This document shows, in pieces, positions 9,582-18,911 of a DNA stretch of 64,000 nt. How positions within the stretch are numbered: the first letter of the stretch is position 1; each line of letters begins with the position of its first letter. Made by a program: the position numbers and the translations under genes. This DNA is from Pseudodesulfovibrio indicus (GTDB taxonomy: Bacteria; Desulfobacterota; Desulfovibrionia; Desulfovibrionales; Desulfovibrionaceae), in assembly GCF_001563225.1 (NCBI RefSeq), contig NZ_CP014206.1:2356001-2420000 (forward strand). The letters run 5' to 3'. The notes under the pieces were generated by a model. The model saw only the letters and a list, made by a program, of their open reading frames with translations, did no database searches and was not told the DNA's origin.

Positions 9582-11179
9582 GCCGCAAGGACCTGCCCTG
9601 GCAGATCAAGTGGGACATCAACACCTGCACCAAGTGCGGGCGGTGTACCTCGGTCTGCCCGGTCAACGCCATCGAGCTGGGCGTGTTCCGCAAGCGGGAC
9701 GTGAAGCCGCCCATGGGGCTGTCGGCCAAGCCGACCACGGAATTCTCCACCTTCTACGGCATCCGCCAGCGGACCGACCCGGCCTACGCCTGCATCGGCT
9801 GCGCCATGTGCAACATGGTCTGCCCGAACAACGCCATCGAACCGACCCGCCAGTACGACTCCACCACGCTCCAGTTCCAGAACAACCGGGGCGGGCAGCC
9901 CCGGACGCGCGGCGGCCGGAGGAACAATTCCGAATCCCTGCTGGACCAGCTCAAGTTCATCCGCATCTCCATGCTCACCGACCCCGCTCTTGACGCGGGC
10001 CGCCACGAGTTCGAGATGCGCACCCTGCTGGGCCGCGTGCTCTCGCCCGAGGCCGAGTTGCAGTGTTTCCGCGACAACGGCTGGAAACCGCCGGTCCGCG
10101 AAATCTATCCCCTGGTCATCGGCGGCATGTCCTTCGGCGCGCTCTCCCCGAACATGTGGGAAGGCCTCCAGATGGGCGTGGCCTACCTGAACGAGGAGCT
10201 GAACATGCCGGTGCGCATGTGCACGGGCGAGGGCGGCTGTCCGCCGCGCCTGCTGCGCTCCCGGTTCCTCAAGTACGTCATTCTCCAGATCGCCTCGGGC
10301 TACTTCGGCTGGGATGAGATCATCCACGCCATCCCGGACATGAAGGAAGACCCCTGCGCCATCGAGATCAAGTACGGCCAGGGCGCCAAGCCCGGCGACG
10401 GCGGCCTGCTCATGTGGTACAAGGTGAACAAGCTCATCGCCGCCATCCGCGGCGTGCCCAAGGGCGTGTCCCTGCCCAGCCCGCCGACCCATCAGACCAA
10501 GTACTCCATCGAGGAGGCCGTGGCCAAGATGATCCAGTCCATGTCCATGGCCTGGGGCTTCCGCGTGCCGGTCTACCCGAAGATATCCGCCTCCTCCACC
10601 TCCCTGGCCGTGCTCAACAACCTGGTCCGCAACCCCTATGCGGCGGGCCTGGCCATCGACGGCGAGGACGGCGGCACCGGCGCGGCCTACAACGTTTCCA
10701 TGAACCACATGGGCCATCCCATCGCCTCCAACCTGCGCGACTGCTACAAGGCGCTCTGCGTGGCCGGAGCCCAGAACGAGATCCCGCTCATCGCTGGCGG
10801 CGGCATCGGCAAGCACGGCAATCTGGCCGCCAACGCGGGCGCGCTGATCATGCTCGGCGCATCCATGGTCCAGATAGGCAAGTACGTCATGCAGGCGGGC
10901 GCGGGCTGTCTCGGCTCCGAAAAGGACCGCTGCAACGTCTGCAACATCGGCGTCTGCCCCAAGGGCATCACCTCCCAGGACCCGAGGGTCTACCGCCGCC
11001 TCGACCCCGAAAAGGTCGCCGAGAGGGTGGTGGACTTCTACCTGAGCTTCGACACGGAACTGCGCAAGGTGTTCGCACCGCTCGGCCGGTCCACGTCCCT
11101 GCCCGTCGGCATGTCCGACGCGCTGGGCATCTCGGACAAGGACGCGGCGGACCGGCTGGACATCAAGTACGTCATCTAA
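9545..11179 (+). CDS. gltB: Glutamate synthase, FMN-binding synthase subunit with N-terminal ferredoxin domain
   Basis: The protein has 544 residues. The start at 9545 is preceded by GGGAGG; a start 18 bases upstream is weaker. An N-terminal 2[4Fe-4S] domain (CTKCGRCTSVCP near residue 23 and CIGCAMCNMVCP near 80) feeds electrons to the FMN barrel. The barrel shows VIGGMSFGALSP, the GEGG loop (MCTGEGGCPPR), the IKYGQGAKPGDGG stretch and AIDGEDGGTGAA. The C-terminal Cys cluster (CNVCNIGVCPKGI) is typical of the 3Fe-4S site region. It makes glutamate from 2-oxoglutarate and ammonia delivered by the amidotransferase. Confidence 0.93.
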   Translation: MLSERPITPSTLSRKDLPWQIKWDINTCTKCGRCTSVCPVNAIELGVFRKRDVKPPMGLSAKPTTEFSTFYGIRQRTDPAYACIGCAMCNMVCPNNAIEPTRQYDSTTLQFQNNRGGQPRTRGGRRNNSESLLDQLKFIRISMLTDPALDAGRHEFEMRTLLGRVLSPEAELQCFRDNGWKPPVREIYPLVIGGMSFGALSPNMWEGLQMGVAYLNEELNMPVRMCTGEGGCPPRLLRSRFLKYVILQIASGYFGWDEIIHAIPDMKEDPCAIEIKYGQGAKPGDGGLLMWYKVNKLIAAIRGVPKGVSLPSPPTHQTKYSIEEAVAKMIQSMSMAWGFRVPVYPKISASSTSLAVLNNLVRNPYAAGLAIDGEDGGTGAAYNVSMNHMGHPIASNLRDCYKALCVAGAQNEIPLIAGGGIGKHGNLAANAGALIMLGASMVQIGKYVMQAGAGCLGSEKDRCNVCNIGVCPKGITSQDPRVYRRLDPEKVAERVVDFYLSFDTELRKVFAPLGRSTSLPVGMSDALGISDKDAADRLDIKYVI

Positions 11180-11209
11180 TCAGAGCTTCAGGACATATCG
11201 GAGTACACA

Positions 11210-13540
11210 ATGGCAAAGAAAATACAGCGCATAGACGGACACGAGAACGGTGTCCGCGTGGAGTCCCGCATCCTGGAGGAGCGCATCCAAAGCGCCGTCC
11301 GGCAGGGCGGGCGCAGGCTCGAGGTCGACGCCATGGGCCAGCACGGCATCGGCGGCCGCCTCTGGATTTCCAAGGATGAGCCGATCTCCGTGACCATCAC
11401 CGGCTCCCCGGGCCAGCGCATCGGCTCCAAGGGGTTCCCCGGGACCACCATCGAAGTCCTCGGACCCGCGTCCGACGACGTGGGCTGGCTCAACGCGGGC
11501 GCGGAGATCATCGTCCAGGGCAACGCCGCCAACGGCGTGTGCAACGCCATGGCCCAGGGCAAGGTCTTCATCGCGGGCAACATCGGCTCGCGCGGCATGA
11601 CCATGACCAAGACCAACCCCCGGTTCGACCCGCCCCAGCTCTGGGTGCTCGGTTCCGTGGGCGACTACTTCGCCGAGTTCATGGCCGGGGGCACCGCCGT
11701 GGTCTGCGGCGTGGAGGCCCAGAATCCCAAGAACGTCCTCGGCTACCGTCCCTGCGTGGGCATGGTCGGCGGCCGCATCTTCGTGCGCGGCCCCATCGAC
11801 GGCTTCTCCCAGGCCGACGCCATGATGGAGCCCATCGACGACGAATCCTGGGGTTGGCTGACCGAGAACGTCGAACAGTTCCTCAAGAAAATCAAACGCT
11901 CGCGCCTCCTGAAGCGGCTCACCCGCCGCGAGGAGTGGCAGCTCATCCGGGCCAAGACCCCGTTCGAGAAGAAGGGCAAGGTGCGCCGCGCCATGCACGA
12001 CTTCCGGGTCAACGTCTGGGACGCGGAGCTGGGCCGGGGCGGCATCATCGGCGATTTGACCGATCTCGACCGCTCGCCCATCCCGCTCATCGTGCACGGC
12101 GACCTGCGCCGCAAGGTGCCTGTCTGGGAAAACCGCAAGTACATGGCCCCGTGCCAATCCAGCTGTCCCACCGGCATGCCGGTGCAGAAGCGCTGGCAGC
12201 TGGTCCGAGACGGGCTGGTGGACGAGGCCGTTGATCTGGCCCTGGCCTACACCCCGTTCCCGGCCACGGTCTGCGGCTATCTCTGCCCGAACCTGTGCAT
12301 GCAGGGGTGCACCCGCACCACCCAGCAGGGCATGGCCGCCGTGGACATCACCAAGCTCGGCCGCGAGGGACACAAGTCCAAGGCTCCGGCGCTGCCGCCC
12401 CTGTCGGGCAAGCGCGTAGCCGTCATCGGCGGCGGCCCGGCGGGCATCTCCGTGGCCTGGCAGATCCGCATGAAGGGGCACGAGGCCGTTGTCTACGACA
12501 TGGCCAAGACCCTGGGCGGCAAGATCACCTCGGCCATCCCCTACAGCCGCGTACCCAAGGAGGTCGTGGAAAAGGAAGTCGAGCGCGCCGCCAAGGTCAT
12601 CCCCCACGTCCATCTGCAGCAGCAGCTCAAGGCCAAGGAGTTCGAGGCCCTGCGCGACGAATACGACTTCGTGATCCTGGCCGTGGGCGCGCAGAAACCG
12701 CGCGTCATCCCGGTTCCGGGCCATGAGCGCATCTATCCGGCCCTGACCTTCCTCAAGGATGCCAAGGCCGGAACGGCCAAGATCGGCAAGAAGCTGGTCA
12801 TCATCGGCGCGGGCAACGTGGGCTGCGACGTGGCCACCGTGGCCGCCGGCGTCGGGGCCGAGGAGATCACCCTCATCGACATCCAGGAACCCGCCTCCTT
12901 CGGCAAGGAGCGCAAGGAAGCCGAGGCCGTGGGCGCGCGCTTCAAGTGGCCCTGCTTCACCAAGGAAATCACGGACGAGGGCGTTCTGCTGCAATCCGGC
13001 GAACTGCTTGAGGCCGACACGGTCATCATGTCCATCGGCGACCAGCCGGACGTGGACTTCCTGCCCGACAACATCGCCCTGGACCGGGGCCACGTGGTCG
13101 TCAATGACGACTACCAAACCACGGATTCCAAGGTCTTCGCCATCGGCGACACCGTCCGGCCCGGCCTGCTGACCCACGCCATCGGCCACGGACGCCGCGC
13201 AGCGGAGGTCATCGACGACATCTTCAACAACCGCCGCCCGCGAAGCGACACCCGCGAGATGATCGACTATACCCGCATGACGCTCGAATACTTCGACCCG
13301 CGCGTCATCGAATTCAGCGACATGAACCAGTGCGGCGCGGAATGTTCCAGCTGCGGCTCCTGCCGCGACTGTTACATCTGCGATACCCTCTGCCCGCAGA
13401 ACGCCATCAAGCGCAATGAGCTGCCCGACGGCGGCTTCGAGCGCGTGGTCGACCCGGACAAGTGCATCGCCTGCGGCTTCTGCGCCGACTCCTGCCCCTG
13501 CGGCATCTGGGACATGAAAAACCCCGCCCCCATGGAATAA
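11210..13540 (+). CDS. gltD: Glutamate synthase GXGXG domain fused to GltD-like NAD(P)H oxidoreductase
   Basis: The protein has 776 residues. Residues 1-230 are the GXGXG domain that forms the C-terminal part of ordinary GltB. After a linker, about 305-385 is the Cys-rich Fe-S domain of GltD (CQSSCPTGMPVQ, CGYLCPNLCMQGC). An FAD Rossmann motif (VAVIGGGPAGISVAWQ, about 404) and an NAD(P) motif (VIIGAGNVGCDVAT, about 528) follow. The C-terminus adds two ferredoxin clusters (CSSCGSCRDCYICDTLCP and CIACGFCADSCPCG). The fusion ties the electron-input module to the synthase. It is the third gene of the operon and ends at a clear terminator. Confidence 0.92.
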   Translation: MAKKIQRIDGHENGVRVESRILEERIQSAVRQGGRRLEVDAMGQHGIGGRLWISKDEPISVTITGSPGQRIGSKGFPGTTIEVLGPASDDVGWLNAGAEIIVQGNAANGVCNAMAQGKVFIAGNIGSRGMTMTKTNPRFDPPQLWVLGSVGDYFAEFMAGGTAVVCGVEAQNPKNVLGYRPCVGMVGGRIFVRGPIDGFSQADAMMEPIDDESWGWLTENVEQFLKKIKRSRLLKRLTRREEWQLIRAKTPFEKKGKVRRAMHDFRVNVWDAELGRGGIIGDLTDLDRSPIPLIVHGDLRRKVPVWENRKYMAPCQSSCPTGMPVQKRWQLVRDGLVDEAVDLALAYTPFPATVCGYLCPNLCMQGCTRTTQQGMAAVDITKLGREGHKSKAPALPPLSGKRVAVIGGGPAGISVAWQIRMKGHEAVVYDMAKTLGGKITSAIPYSRVPKEVVEKEVERAAKVIPHVHLQQQLKAKEFEALRDEYDFVILAVGAQKPRVIPVPGHERIYPALTFLKDAKAGTAKIGKKLVIIGAGNVGCDVATVAAGVGAEEITLIDIQEPASFGKERKEAEAVGARFKWPCFTKEITDEGVLLQSGELLEADTVIMSIGDQPDVDFLPDNIALDRGHVVVNDDYQTTDSKVFAIGDTVRPGLLTHAIGHGRRAAEVIDDIFNNRRPRSDTREMIDYTRMTLEYFDPRVIEFSDMNQCGAECSSCGSCRDCYICDTLCPQNAIKRNELPDGGFERVVDPDKCIACGFCADSCPCGIWDMKNPAPME

Positions 13541-13571
13541 CCGCCGGCGGAGCAGTCACCAATAAACAAAT

Positions 13572-13604
13572 GGACCGCGAGGCTTGCCTCGCGGTCCTTT
13601 TTTT
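13572..13604 (+). terminator. Terminator of the glutamate synthase operon
   Basis: A 12-bp stem GGACCGCGAGGC/GCCTCGCGGTCC (13572-13583 with 13586-13597), with its innermost pairs opening to form the loop, is followed by seven T. Confidence 0.92.
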
Positions 13605-14092
13605 GCGTTTCCTGCGGTCGGAGGACTGCGGCGAGTTGGGCAATGCAAGGCGCGTGCGCACCTTTCCTTTGCTTGTCGCCGGGCGCCTTCGGCCCGGAAT
13701 ATTCCAGGAGATATCGATCCCGAATCACCGGGGAATCTCCAGCATCTGCTGCAACGTCTGTGTTGATCCATTCGTAGTTCGGCATTTCGCTAAAACAGCA
13801 ATCGAATATTATAAAAATATTCTGTATTGAAAGGTTTTAGGTCGAAAATTTCACTTCGAAAGGAATTCACTATTTATAAATACGCAAAAAGAAAACTTTG
13901 TCTATAGAATTTTTCTATGTAAGTTTTGGAGTAGTCGATGGTCGCTATAATTCAAAGGTAGATATGTAATAATCAGTGTCGAAACAGAGTGTACGCTATG
14001 AGAATATAATGGATTTCACTCTTGCATTGTGGTCGTTGGGCTAACATTTAATAGAAATTGGATTGATATTAACCATATTACGGAGAGTGATC
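13605..14092. other. Intergenic stretch with AT-rich island before the chemoreceptor
   Basis: No credible gene was found. Bases 13605-13780 have ordinary composition; from about 13790 to 14092 the sequence turns strongly AT-rich, unlike the rest of the window. It contains the ribosome site GGAGAG before the chemoreceptor start and presumably its promoter, which I could not place with confidence. Confidence 0.5.
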
Positions 14093-15754
14093 ATGAAATT
14101 ATTCGAGCGGGTGTCTGTAAAGCTAGGAACGGCATTTTCCTGCACCATAATACTGTCTATAGTGCTGGGTGTTTTTTCTCTGGTGCGTATGTCTGCAATA
14201 AATAGCGACTCGACTATAATGAATGACAACTGGATACCGTCGCTCGTTAACATCAACAAGATTAATACGGCGACATCCGATTTTCGCATCGCCGAGTTGC
14301 AGCACACTTTGTCAATGACCGAAAAGAGCATGCAGCGGTTTGAACAGGATATGGATGCCCAGTTGGCGCTCATTGCCGAGGCGGAAAAAAAGTACGTGCC
14401 GCTCATCTCTTCCGAAACGGAACAAGCGATGTTCGATCGGTTCATGGAAATGTGGAAGCGCTACATGACGTTGCATGCAAAGTTCCTTGATATGTCCCGC
14501 AACAACAGGACGGATGAGGCCAAGGCGCTCCTGCGCGGCGAAGGGCAGGAGCTCTTCGACAAGGCCAGCGCCACGCTCGGTGAACTCATCCAGCTGAACA
14601 ATGAGGGAGCGAACGAACAGAGCGCGATGGGAGACGCCAATTACGAGAGCGCGAAGTTGTGGGTCATCTGCATCCTGTTGTCGGTGGTCGTCATCAGCGT
14701 CATCCTGAGCTTGTTCATAGTCCGGAGCCTTCTCAACCAGCTCGGTGAGGAGCCTGCTCGCCTGGCCGACATTGCCGGGAGGATCGCCGGAGGTGACCTT
14801 ACGGTGAATCTGAACACCGGAAAGAAATCCGTGGGCGTATTCGCGGCCATGCAGCAAATGGTCGAACAACTGCAGGGAGTCGTCGGCAACATCCTGCAGG
14901 CGGCCGACAACGTGGCCGCAGGCAGCGTGCAGATCAGCTCTGCCGCCGAGGAGACGAGCCAGGGTGCGACGGAACAGGCGGCGACCGCCGAGGAAGTGTC
15001 CTCCAGCATGGAGGAAATGGTCAGCAATATCGAGCAGAACGCCGATAATGCCCACAAGACGGAGGAGATCGCCCGGCAGAGCGCCCAGGATGCGCGCCAG
15101 GGCGGGGAAGCCGTTACCCAGACCGTGGGCGCCATGAAGGAGATTGCCGACAAGATCTCCATCATCGAGGAGATAGCGCGTCAGACGAACCTGCTGGCGC
15201 TGAACGCGGCCATTGAGGCGGCCCGCGCCGGCGAGCACGGCAAGGGCTTCGCCGTGGTAGCCGCGGAAGTGCGCAAGTTGGCCGAACGCAGCGGAACCGC
15301 GGCGTCCGAGATCAGCGAACTCTCGTCAACGAGCGTGCAGATCGCGGAAAACGCGGGGGCGCTGCTCACTTCGCTGGTCCCCAACATCGAAAAGACGGCT
15401 GAACTGGTGCAGGAAATCGCCGCCGCCAGCGCCGAGCAGAACAGCGGCGCCGAACAGATTAGCGCCGCGATCGTCCAGCTCGACACCGTGATCCAGCAGA
15501 GCGCCTCCGCTTCGGAGGAGATGGCCTCGGCCAGCGAGGAGCTCTCCGCCCAGGCGCAGGAGATGCAAATGACCATGGAGTTCTTCAAGCTGGCCGACAC
15601 CCGGAATGCGCCCGGCGCGTCCCGCGTGAAGGTGGCCTCCAAGCCTCGCGCCGCCTTGGCTCAGGGGAGATTGCAGAAGCCCGTCAAGAGCGTGGCCCGG
15701 TCCGTTGATCTGAATATGAGCGATGACTCGGAATCGGAATTCGAGCGGTTCTAG
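14093..15754 (+). CDS. Methyl-accepting chemotaxis protein
   Basis: This 553-residue inner-membrane chemoreceptor has TM1 at about residues 9-30, a periplasmic four-helix-bundle-type sensor domain, and TM2 at about 186-210. HAMP ([18 protein letters not shown]) and a long signalling coiled coil follow. The hairpin tip that docks CheA and CheW reads [20 protein letters not shown] (about residue 358 onward). The C-terminus ends in EFERF, similar to the xWxxF tether used by CheR/CheB but with Phe in place of Trp. The first 250 bases are AT-richer than the rest, so the sensor end may have a separate origin. It shares an operon with cheW. Confidence 0.93.
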   Translation: MKLFERVSVKLGTAFSCTIILSIVLGVFSLVRMSAINSDSTIMNDNWIPSLVNINKINTATSDFRIAELQHTLSMTEKSMQRFEQDMDAQLALIAEAEKKYVPLISSETEQAMFDRFMEMWKRYMTLHAKFLDMSRNNRTDEAKALLRGEGQELFDKASATLGELIQLNNEGANEQSAMGDANYESAKLWVICILLSVVVISVILSLFIVRSLLNQLGEEPARLADIAGRIAGGDLTVNLNTGKKSVGVFAAMQQMVEQLQGVVGNILQAADNVAAGSVQISSAAEETSQGATEQAATAEEVSSSMEEMVSNIEQNADNAHKTEEIARQSAQDARQGGEAVTQTVGAMKEIADKISIIEEIARQTNLLALNAAIEAARAGEHGKGFAVVAAEVRKLAERSGTAASEISELSSTSVQIAENAGALLTSLVPNIEKTAELVQEIAAASAEQNSGAEQISAAIVQLDTVIQQSASASEEMASASEELSAQAQEMQMTMEFFKLADTRNAPGASRVKVASKPRAALAQGRLQKPVKSVARSVDLNMSDDSESEFERF

Positions 15755-15762
15755 GGAGCGTC

Positions 15763-16248
15763 ATGTCTGAACAAGCAGTCAAGCAATACCTGACCTTCGG
15801 ACTGGATGGGGAGGTGTTCGCCCTTGATATAGTCAAGGTGCGGGAGGTGCTGGAGCTCACCGACGTCTCCAAGCTGCCGCTCACTCCCGACCACATGAAG
15901 GGGGTCATCAACATTCGCGGCCACGCCATCCCGGTGGTGGACATGCGCAGCAAGCTCGGCATGGACAAGGCCGGTCGGACCGTGGACACCTGCATCATCA
16001 TCCTGGATGTGCTGTTCGAGAGCGGCGTCCTCACCGTCGGGATCGTGGTCGATTCCGTCCGGGAGGTGATCGACCTGTCCGAGGAGGCCATCGAGCCTCC
16101 GCCGCGTCTCGGCAGTTCCGTCGACGCAAGCTATATGGCGGGGCTGGGCTATCAGGGTGACCAGTTCATCATCCTTCTGGACGCGGACTCCATTTTCGCG
16201 GACGAGGAGGTCCCGCTCAAGCAGGCGCCGGAAACCAAGGCGGCCTGA
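15763..16248 (+). CDS. cheW: Chemotaxis coupling protein CheW
   Basis: This 161-residue cytoplasmic adaptor links chemoreceptors to CheA. The SH3-like CheW fold shows YLTFGLDGEVFALDIVKVREV at the start, GVINIRGHAIPVVDMRSKLG (about 47-66) and VGIVVDSVREVIDLS (about 90-104). It lies 8 bases after the chemoreceptor gene and is followed by a terminator, so the two form a receptor-CheW unit, possibly a dedicated pair. Confidence 0.94.
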   Translation: MSEQAVKQYLTFGLDGEVFALDIVKVREVLELTDVSKLPLTPDHMKGVINIRGHAIPVVDMRSKLGMDKAGRTVDTCIIILDVLFESGVLTVGIVVDSVREVIDLSEEAIEPPPRLGSSVDASYMAGLGYQGDQFIILLDADSIFADEEVPLKQAPETKAA

Positions 16249-16267
16249 CCAAGGGCTACAAATGCGA

Positions 16268-16291
16268 GGAGGGGCTTTTGCCCCTCCTTTT
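16268..16291 (+). terminator. Terminator after cheW
   Basis: Stem GGAGGGG/CCCCTCC (16268-16274 with 16281-16287) with loop CTTTTG, followed by four T. Confidence 0.8.
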
Positions 16292-16361
16292 GTATGGGAT
16301 TCCCACTCGTCTCGGCGGCGCGGGGGCATGCCCTCCCGCCTGCCGTGGAGAGACATCGGGC

Positions 16362-16934
16362 CTAGGGATACCGGCCCATGTTGCGGTCCTGCTTGAGGCC
16401 GTGCTCCACGAGCTTGTCGTAGGCGGCCTGGTCCTGCTTCATGCGGTCCATGACCTGCTTGATCTTGACCTTGATGATGTTCTTGTAGCCGCCGCAGTCC
16501 CCGGGGCCGAGGTTTTCGAGGATGTCGTCCAGGCGGTGGGCGGCCTTGGAGGAGATTTCGCCGTGGATCAGCTCATGCTCTTCGAGCTGGCCGTAGAAGT
16601 CCTTCCACCAGGTGCGGGTCTCGTAGTCCACGCTGTGCAGGAGCTTGGGATACAGGTAGGTCAGGTCCAGGTGCACGACCACGTCCTTGATCTGGCACTG
16701 GTTGCCGCGTTGCAGAATCTTGTAGGTGGTGCGGATGCTGGTCCGGGTGTGCGCCTGGTAGGTATCATCTCCCTTGTTGAGCGGGGAGTTGTGGCGCAGG
16801 TCGTTGTAAATCTCGGCCTTGTTGGTCCCCTGCACGGTGTAGTACTCGCTGTGCACGGTGCGCACCACGTCCGCCAGGGCGGGCGCGGTCAGGAGGAGCA
16901 GGGCGATGAGGGCGATGGTCAGCTTTCTGGTCAT
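16362..16934 (-). CDS. Secreted DUF922-like protein with HExxH motif
   Basis: The protein has 190 residues. A signal peptide (KLTIALIALLLLTAPALA, cleavage near residue 21) predicts export. The body resembles DUF922 proteins, which are predicted zinc-dependent proteases. HELIHG at residues 120-125 supplies an HExxH site, and two conserved-looking Cys (about 80 and 155) could form a disulfide. The start codon overlaps the stop of the exporter gene upstream (ATGA), so the two are translated together. The catalytic role is inferred from the motif only. Confidence 0.75.
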   Translation of the reverse strand: MTRKLTIALIALLLLTAPALADVVRTVHSEYYTVQGTNKAEIYNDLRHNSPLNKGDDTYQAHTRTSIRTTYKILQRGNQCQIKDVVVHLDLTYLYPKLLHSVDYETRTWWKDFYGQLEEHELIHGEISSKAAHRLDDILENLGPGDCGGYKNIIKVKIKQVMDRMKQDQAAYDKLVEHGLKQDRNMGRYP

Positions 16935-18721
16935 GACGGCAACGGACAGGTTTCGTCCGCACCGCGATCCTCGAATTGCATCTGGTACAGACGGTCGTAC
17001 AGCGGGCAGGTCTCCAGGAGTTCCTCGTGGCGTCCCGTGGCCACGATCCTGCCCTTTTCCATGACCACTATAACATCCGCAGTGAGAATGGTCGAGAGGC
17101 GATGGGCGATGACGATGGAAGTGCGGCCCTGCATGAGATTGTCGAGCGCGGCCTGGACCACGCGTTCCGACTCGGTGTCCAGGGCGCTGGTGGCCTCGTC
17201 CAGGATGAGCAGGCAGGGGTTCTTCATGATCGCGCGGGCGATGGTCAGCCGCTGCTTCTGGCCGCCGGAAATCTTGACCCCGCCTTCGCCGACCACGGTG
17301 TCGTAGCCGTCGGTCATGGCGGTGATGAACTCGTGGGCATAGGCCCCCTCGGCGGCGGCCCGGATCGCGTCCATGTCGTATTCGTCCTGGGCGTAGGCGA
17401 TGTTTTCGCTGATGGACACGTTGAACAGGAAGGTGTCCTGGGAGACCAGGCCAAGGTGCAGTCGCAGGCTGTCCAGGGTGTACCGGCTCAGGGGGACGCC
17501 GTTGAGTTCCACGGCCCCCTGCTGGGGTTCGTAAAACCTGGGGATGAGGTTGACCAGGGTGGTCTTGCCGGACCCGCTGGGGCCGACCACGGCCACGCGC
17601 TGCCCTGCTTCGATGGTCAGGGACACGCCGTCCACCGCCGGTGCCGGGCAGCCGGGATAGGTGAAGTGGATGTCCTTGAACTCCAGGCTGCGCAGCTTCC
17701 CGTCGAACACCACGTCGCCGCTCTCCTCGATCTCGATGGTCGGGGCGTCGAGGATGTCGAAGACGCGCTCCGCTCCGGCCAGGCCGCTCTGGATTTCGTT
17801 GTTGGAGGCGTTGAGCTTCTTGATCGGCTCGTAGATCTGGACGACCAGCAGGGAGAAGGTGATCAGGTCGCCCGGGGTCATCTCGCCGCTGACGACGCGC
17901 ATGCCGCCGAACCACATGACAGCTGCGCCCGCGCTCGCTCCGACGATGTCCATGACCCTGGATGAGCCTTCGTTGTAGAGCAGCTTGCGGATGAGGATTC
18001 GGGACAGGCTGTCGTTTTCCTTGCTGAACTTGAAATTTTCGCGGATTTCGTTGGCAAAGGCCTTGATGACCTTGATGCCGGAGAAGCTTTCTTCCAGAAC
18101 CACGTTGATGCCGGACAGCTCGGCCTGGGTCTTGCGGCCGTATTTCCGGATTTTCTTTCCGAAATAGATGAACGGATAGATGGCCAGGGGCATGACCACC
18201 AGCGCCCAGAAGGCCAGGTAGGCGTCGATGTAGATGGCGGAGCCCACAAGGGCTATCAGGGTGAAGATCTGCCTGATGAACATCAGCACGCTGGGCAGGC
18301 AGACGCGAACGGCGGTGACGTCCGCGGTGATCCGGCTCATGAGCATGCCGATCTCGCTCTCGGCGAAGTAGGGCATGGGGAGCCGGATGATCTTCCTGAA
18401 CAGCTCGTTGCGGATGTCGCGCAGGACGAGGACGCCGGTGGCGTTCATGGTGTAGACCTGGCCGATCATGAGCACCCCCCTGAGCAGCCACAGGGCCATG
18501 AATCCCCAGATGCACAGCTTGAGCATGTCCATGTCCTTGGCGATAAGGACGTCGTCCGTGACGTATTTGCCGATCCAGGCCAGGGCCGGTCCGATGGGGC
18601 TGAGGAGCAGCATGGACAGGGCGGCCAGGGCGACCCGCATCTTGTAGGGTTTGAAATAACCGATGCTGCGTTTGAGCAGGTAGCGGTTGCTGAACTGGTG
18701 CAGTCTGGGTTGGCGGGCCAA
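16931..18721 (-). CDS. MsbA-like lipid A/multidrug ABC exporter (fused TM and ATPase)
   Basis: This 596-residue half-transporter has an N-terminal six-helix membrane domain (about 25-330) with MsbA-like features (RLPMPYFAESEIGMLMSRITAD). The ATPase follows: Walker A GPSGSGKTT near 387-395, signature ISGGQKQR, Walker B CLLILDEATSALD, and switch His in VIAHRLST. Homodimers flip lipid A or export hydrophobic compounds. The assignment to MsbA rather than another exporter is by family resemblance. The stop overlaps the DUF922-like gene start. Confidence 0.88.
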   Translation of the reverse strand: MARQPRLHQFSNRYLLKRSIGYFKPYKMRVALAALSMLLLSPIGPALAWIGKYVTDDVLIAKDMDMLKLCIWGFMALWLLRGVLMIGQVYTMNATGVLVLRDIRNELFRKIIRLPMPYFAESEIGMLMSRITADVTAVRVCLPSVLMFIRQIFTLIALVGSAIYIDAYLAFWALVVMPLAIYPFIYFGKKIRKYGRKTQAELSGINVVLEESFSGIKVIKAFANEIRENFKFSKENDSLSRILIRKLLYNEGSSRVMDIVGASAGAAVMWFGGMRVVSGEMTPGDLITFSLLVVQIYEPIKKLNASNNEIQSGLAGAERVFDILDAPTIEIEESGDVVFDGKLRSLEFKDIHFTYPGCPAPAVDGVSLTIEAGQRVAVVGPSGSGKTTLVNLIPRFYEPQQGAVELNGVPLSRYTLDSLRLHLGLVSQDTFLFNVSISENIAYAQDEYDMDAIRAAAEGAYAHEFITAMTDGYDTVVGEGGVKISGGQKQRLTIARAIMKNPCLLILDEATSALDTESERVVQAALDNLMQGRTSIVIAHRLSTILTADVIVVMEKGRIVATGRHEELLETCPLYDRLYQMQFEDRGADETCPLPS

Positions 18722-18841
18722 AAGATCTCCTGAACCCCGTGTCGGGGATGATGTTCTTGATGCCCACTCAAATAAGGCCTGAGGGCCACGGAGTAAAGGG
18801 TAATGTTCGGACGGACCGGGGATCTGGCGTCCCGCGGTCTT

Positions 18842-18880
18842 GGAAGGGGGCTCCCATGCGGCAATAGGGAGCCCCCTTCC
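18842..18880 (-). terminator. Long perfect hairpin downstream of the molybdate operon
   Basis: A perfect 14-bp stem (18842-18855 with 18867-18880) has an 11-base loop. It lies 32 bases after the DUF364 stop. No U tract follows, so it may protect the mRNA 3' end or act as an imperfect terminator. Confidence 0.55.
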
Positions 18881-18911
18881 GGCAGCGGGGGAGGGTAATG
18901 GAGGAGACCCC

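Noticed and set aside
13372-13785. Minus-strand frame in the gap before the chemoreceptor
   Set aside because: It overlaps the Fe-S end of the glutamate synthase gene and a terminator, and has no recognisable domain.
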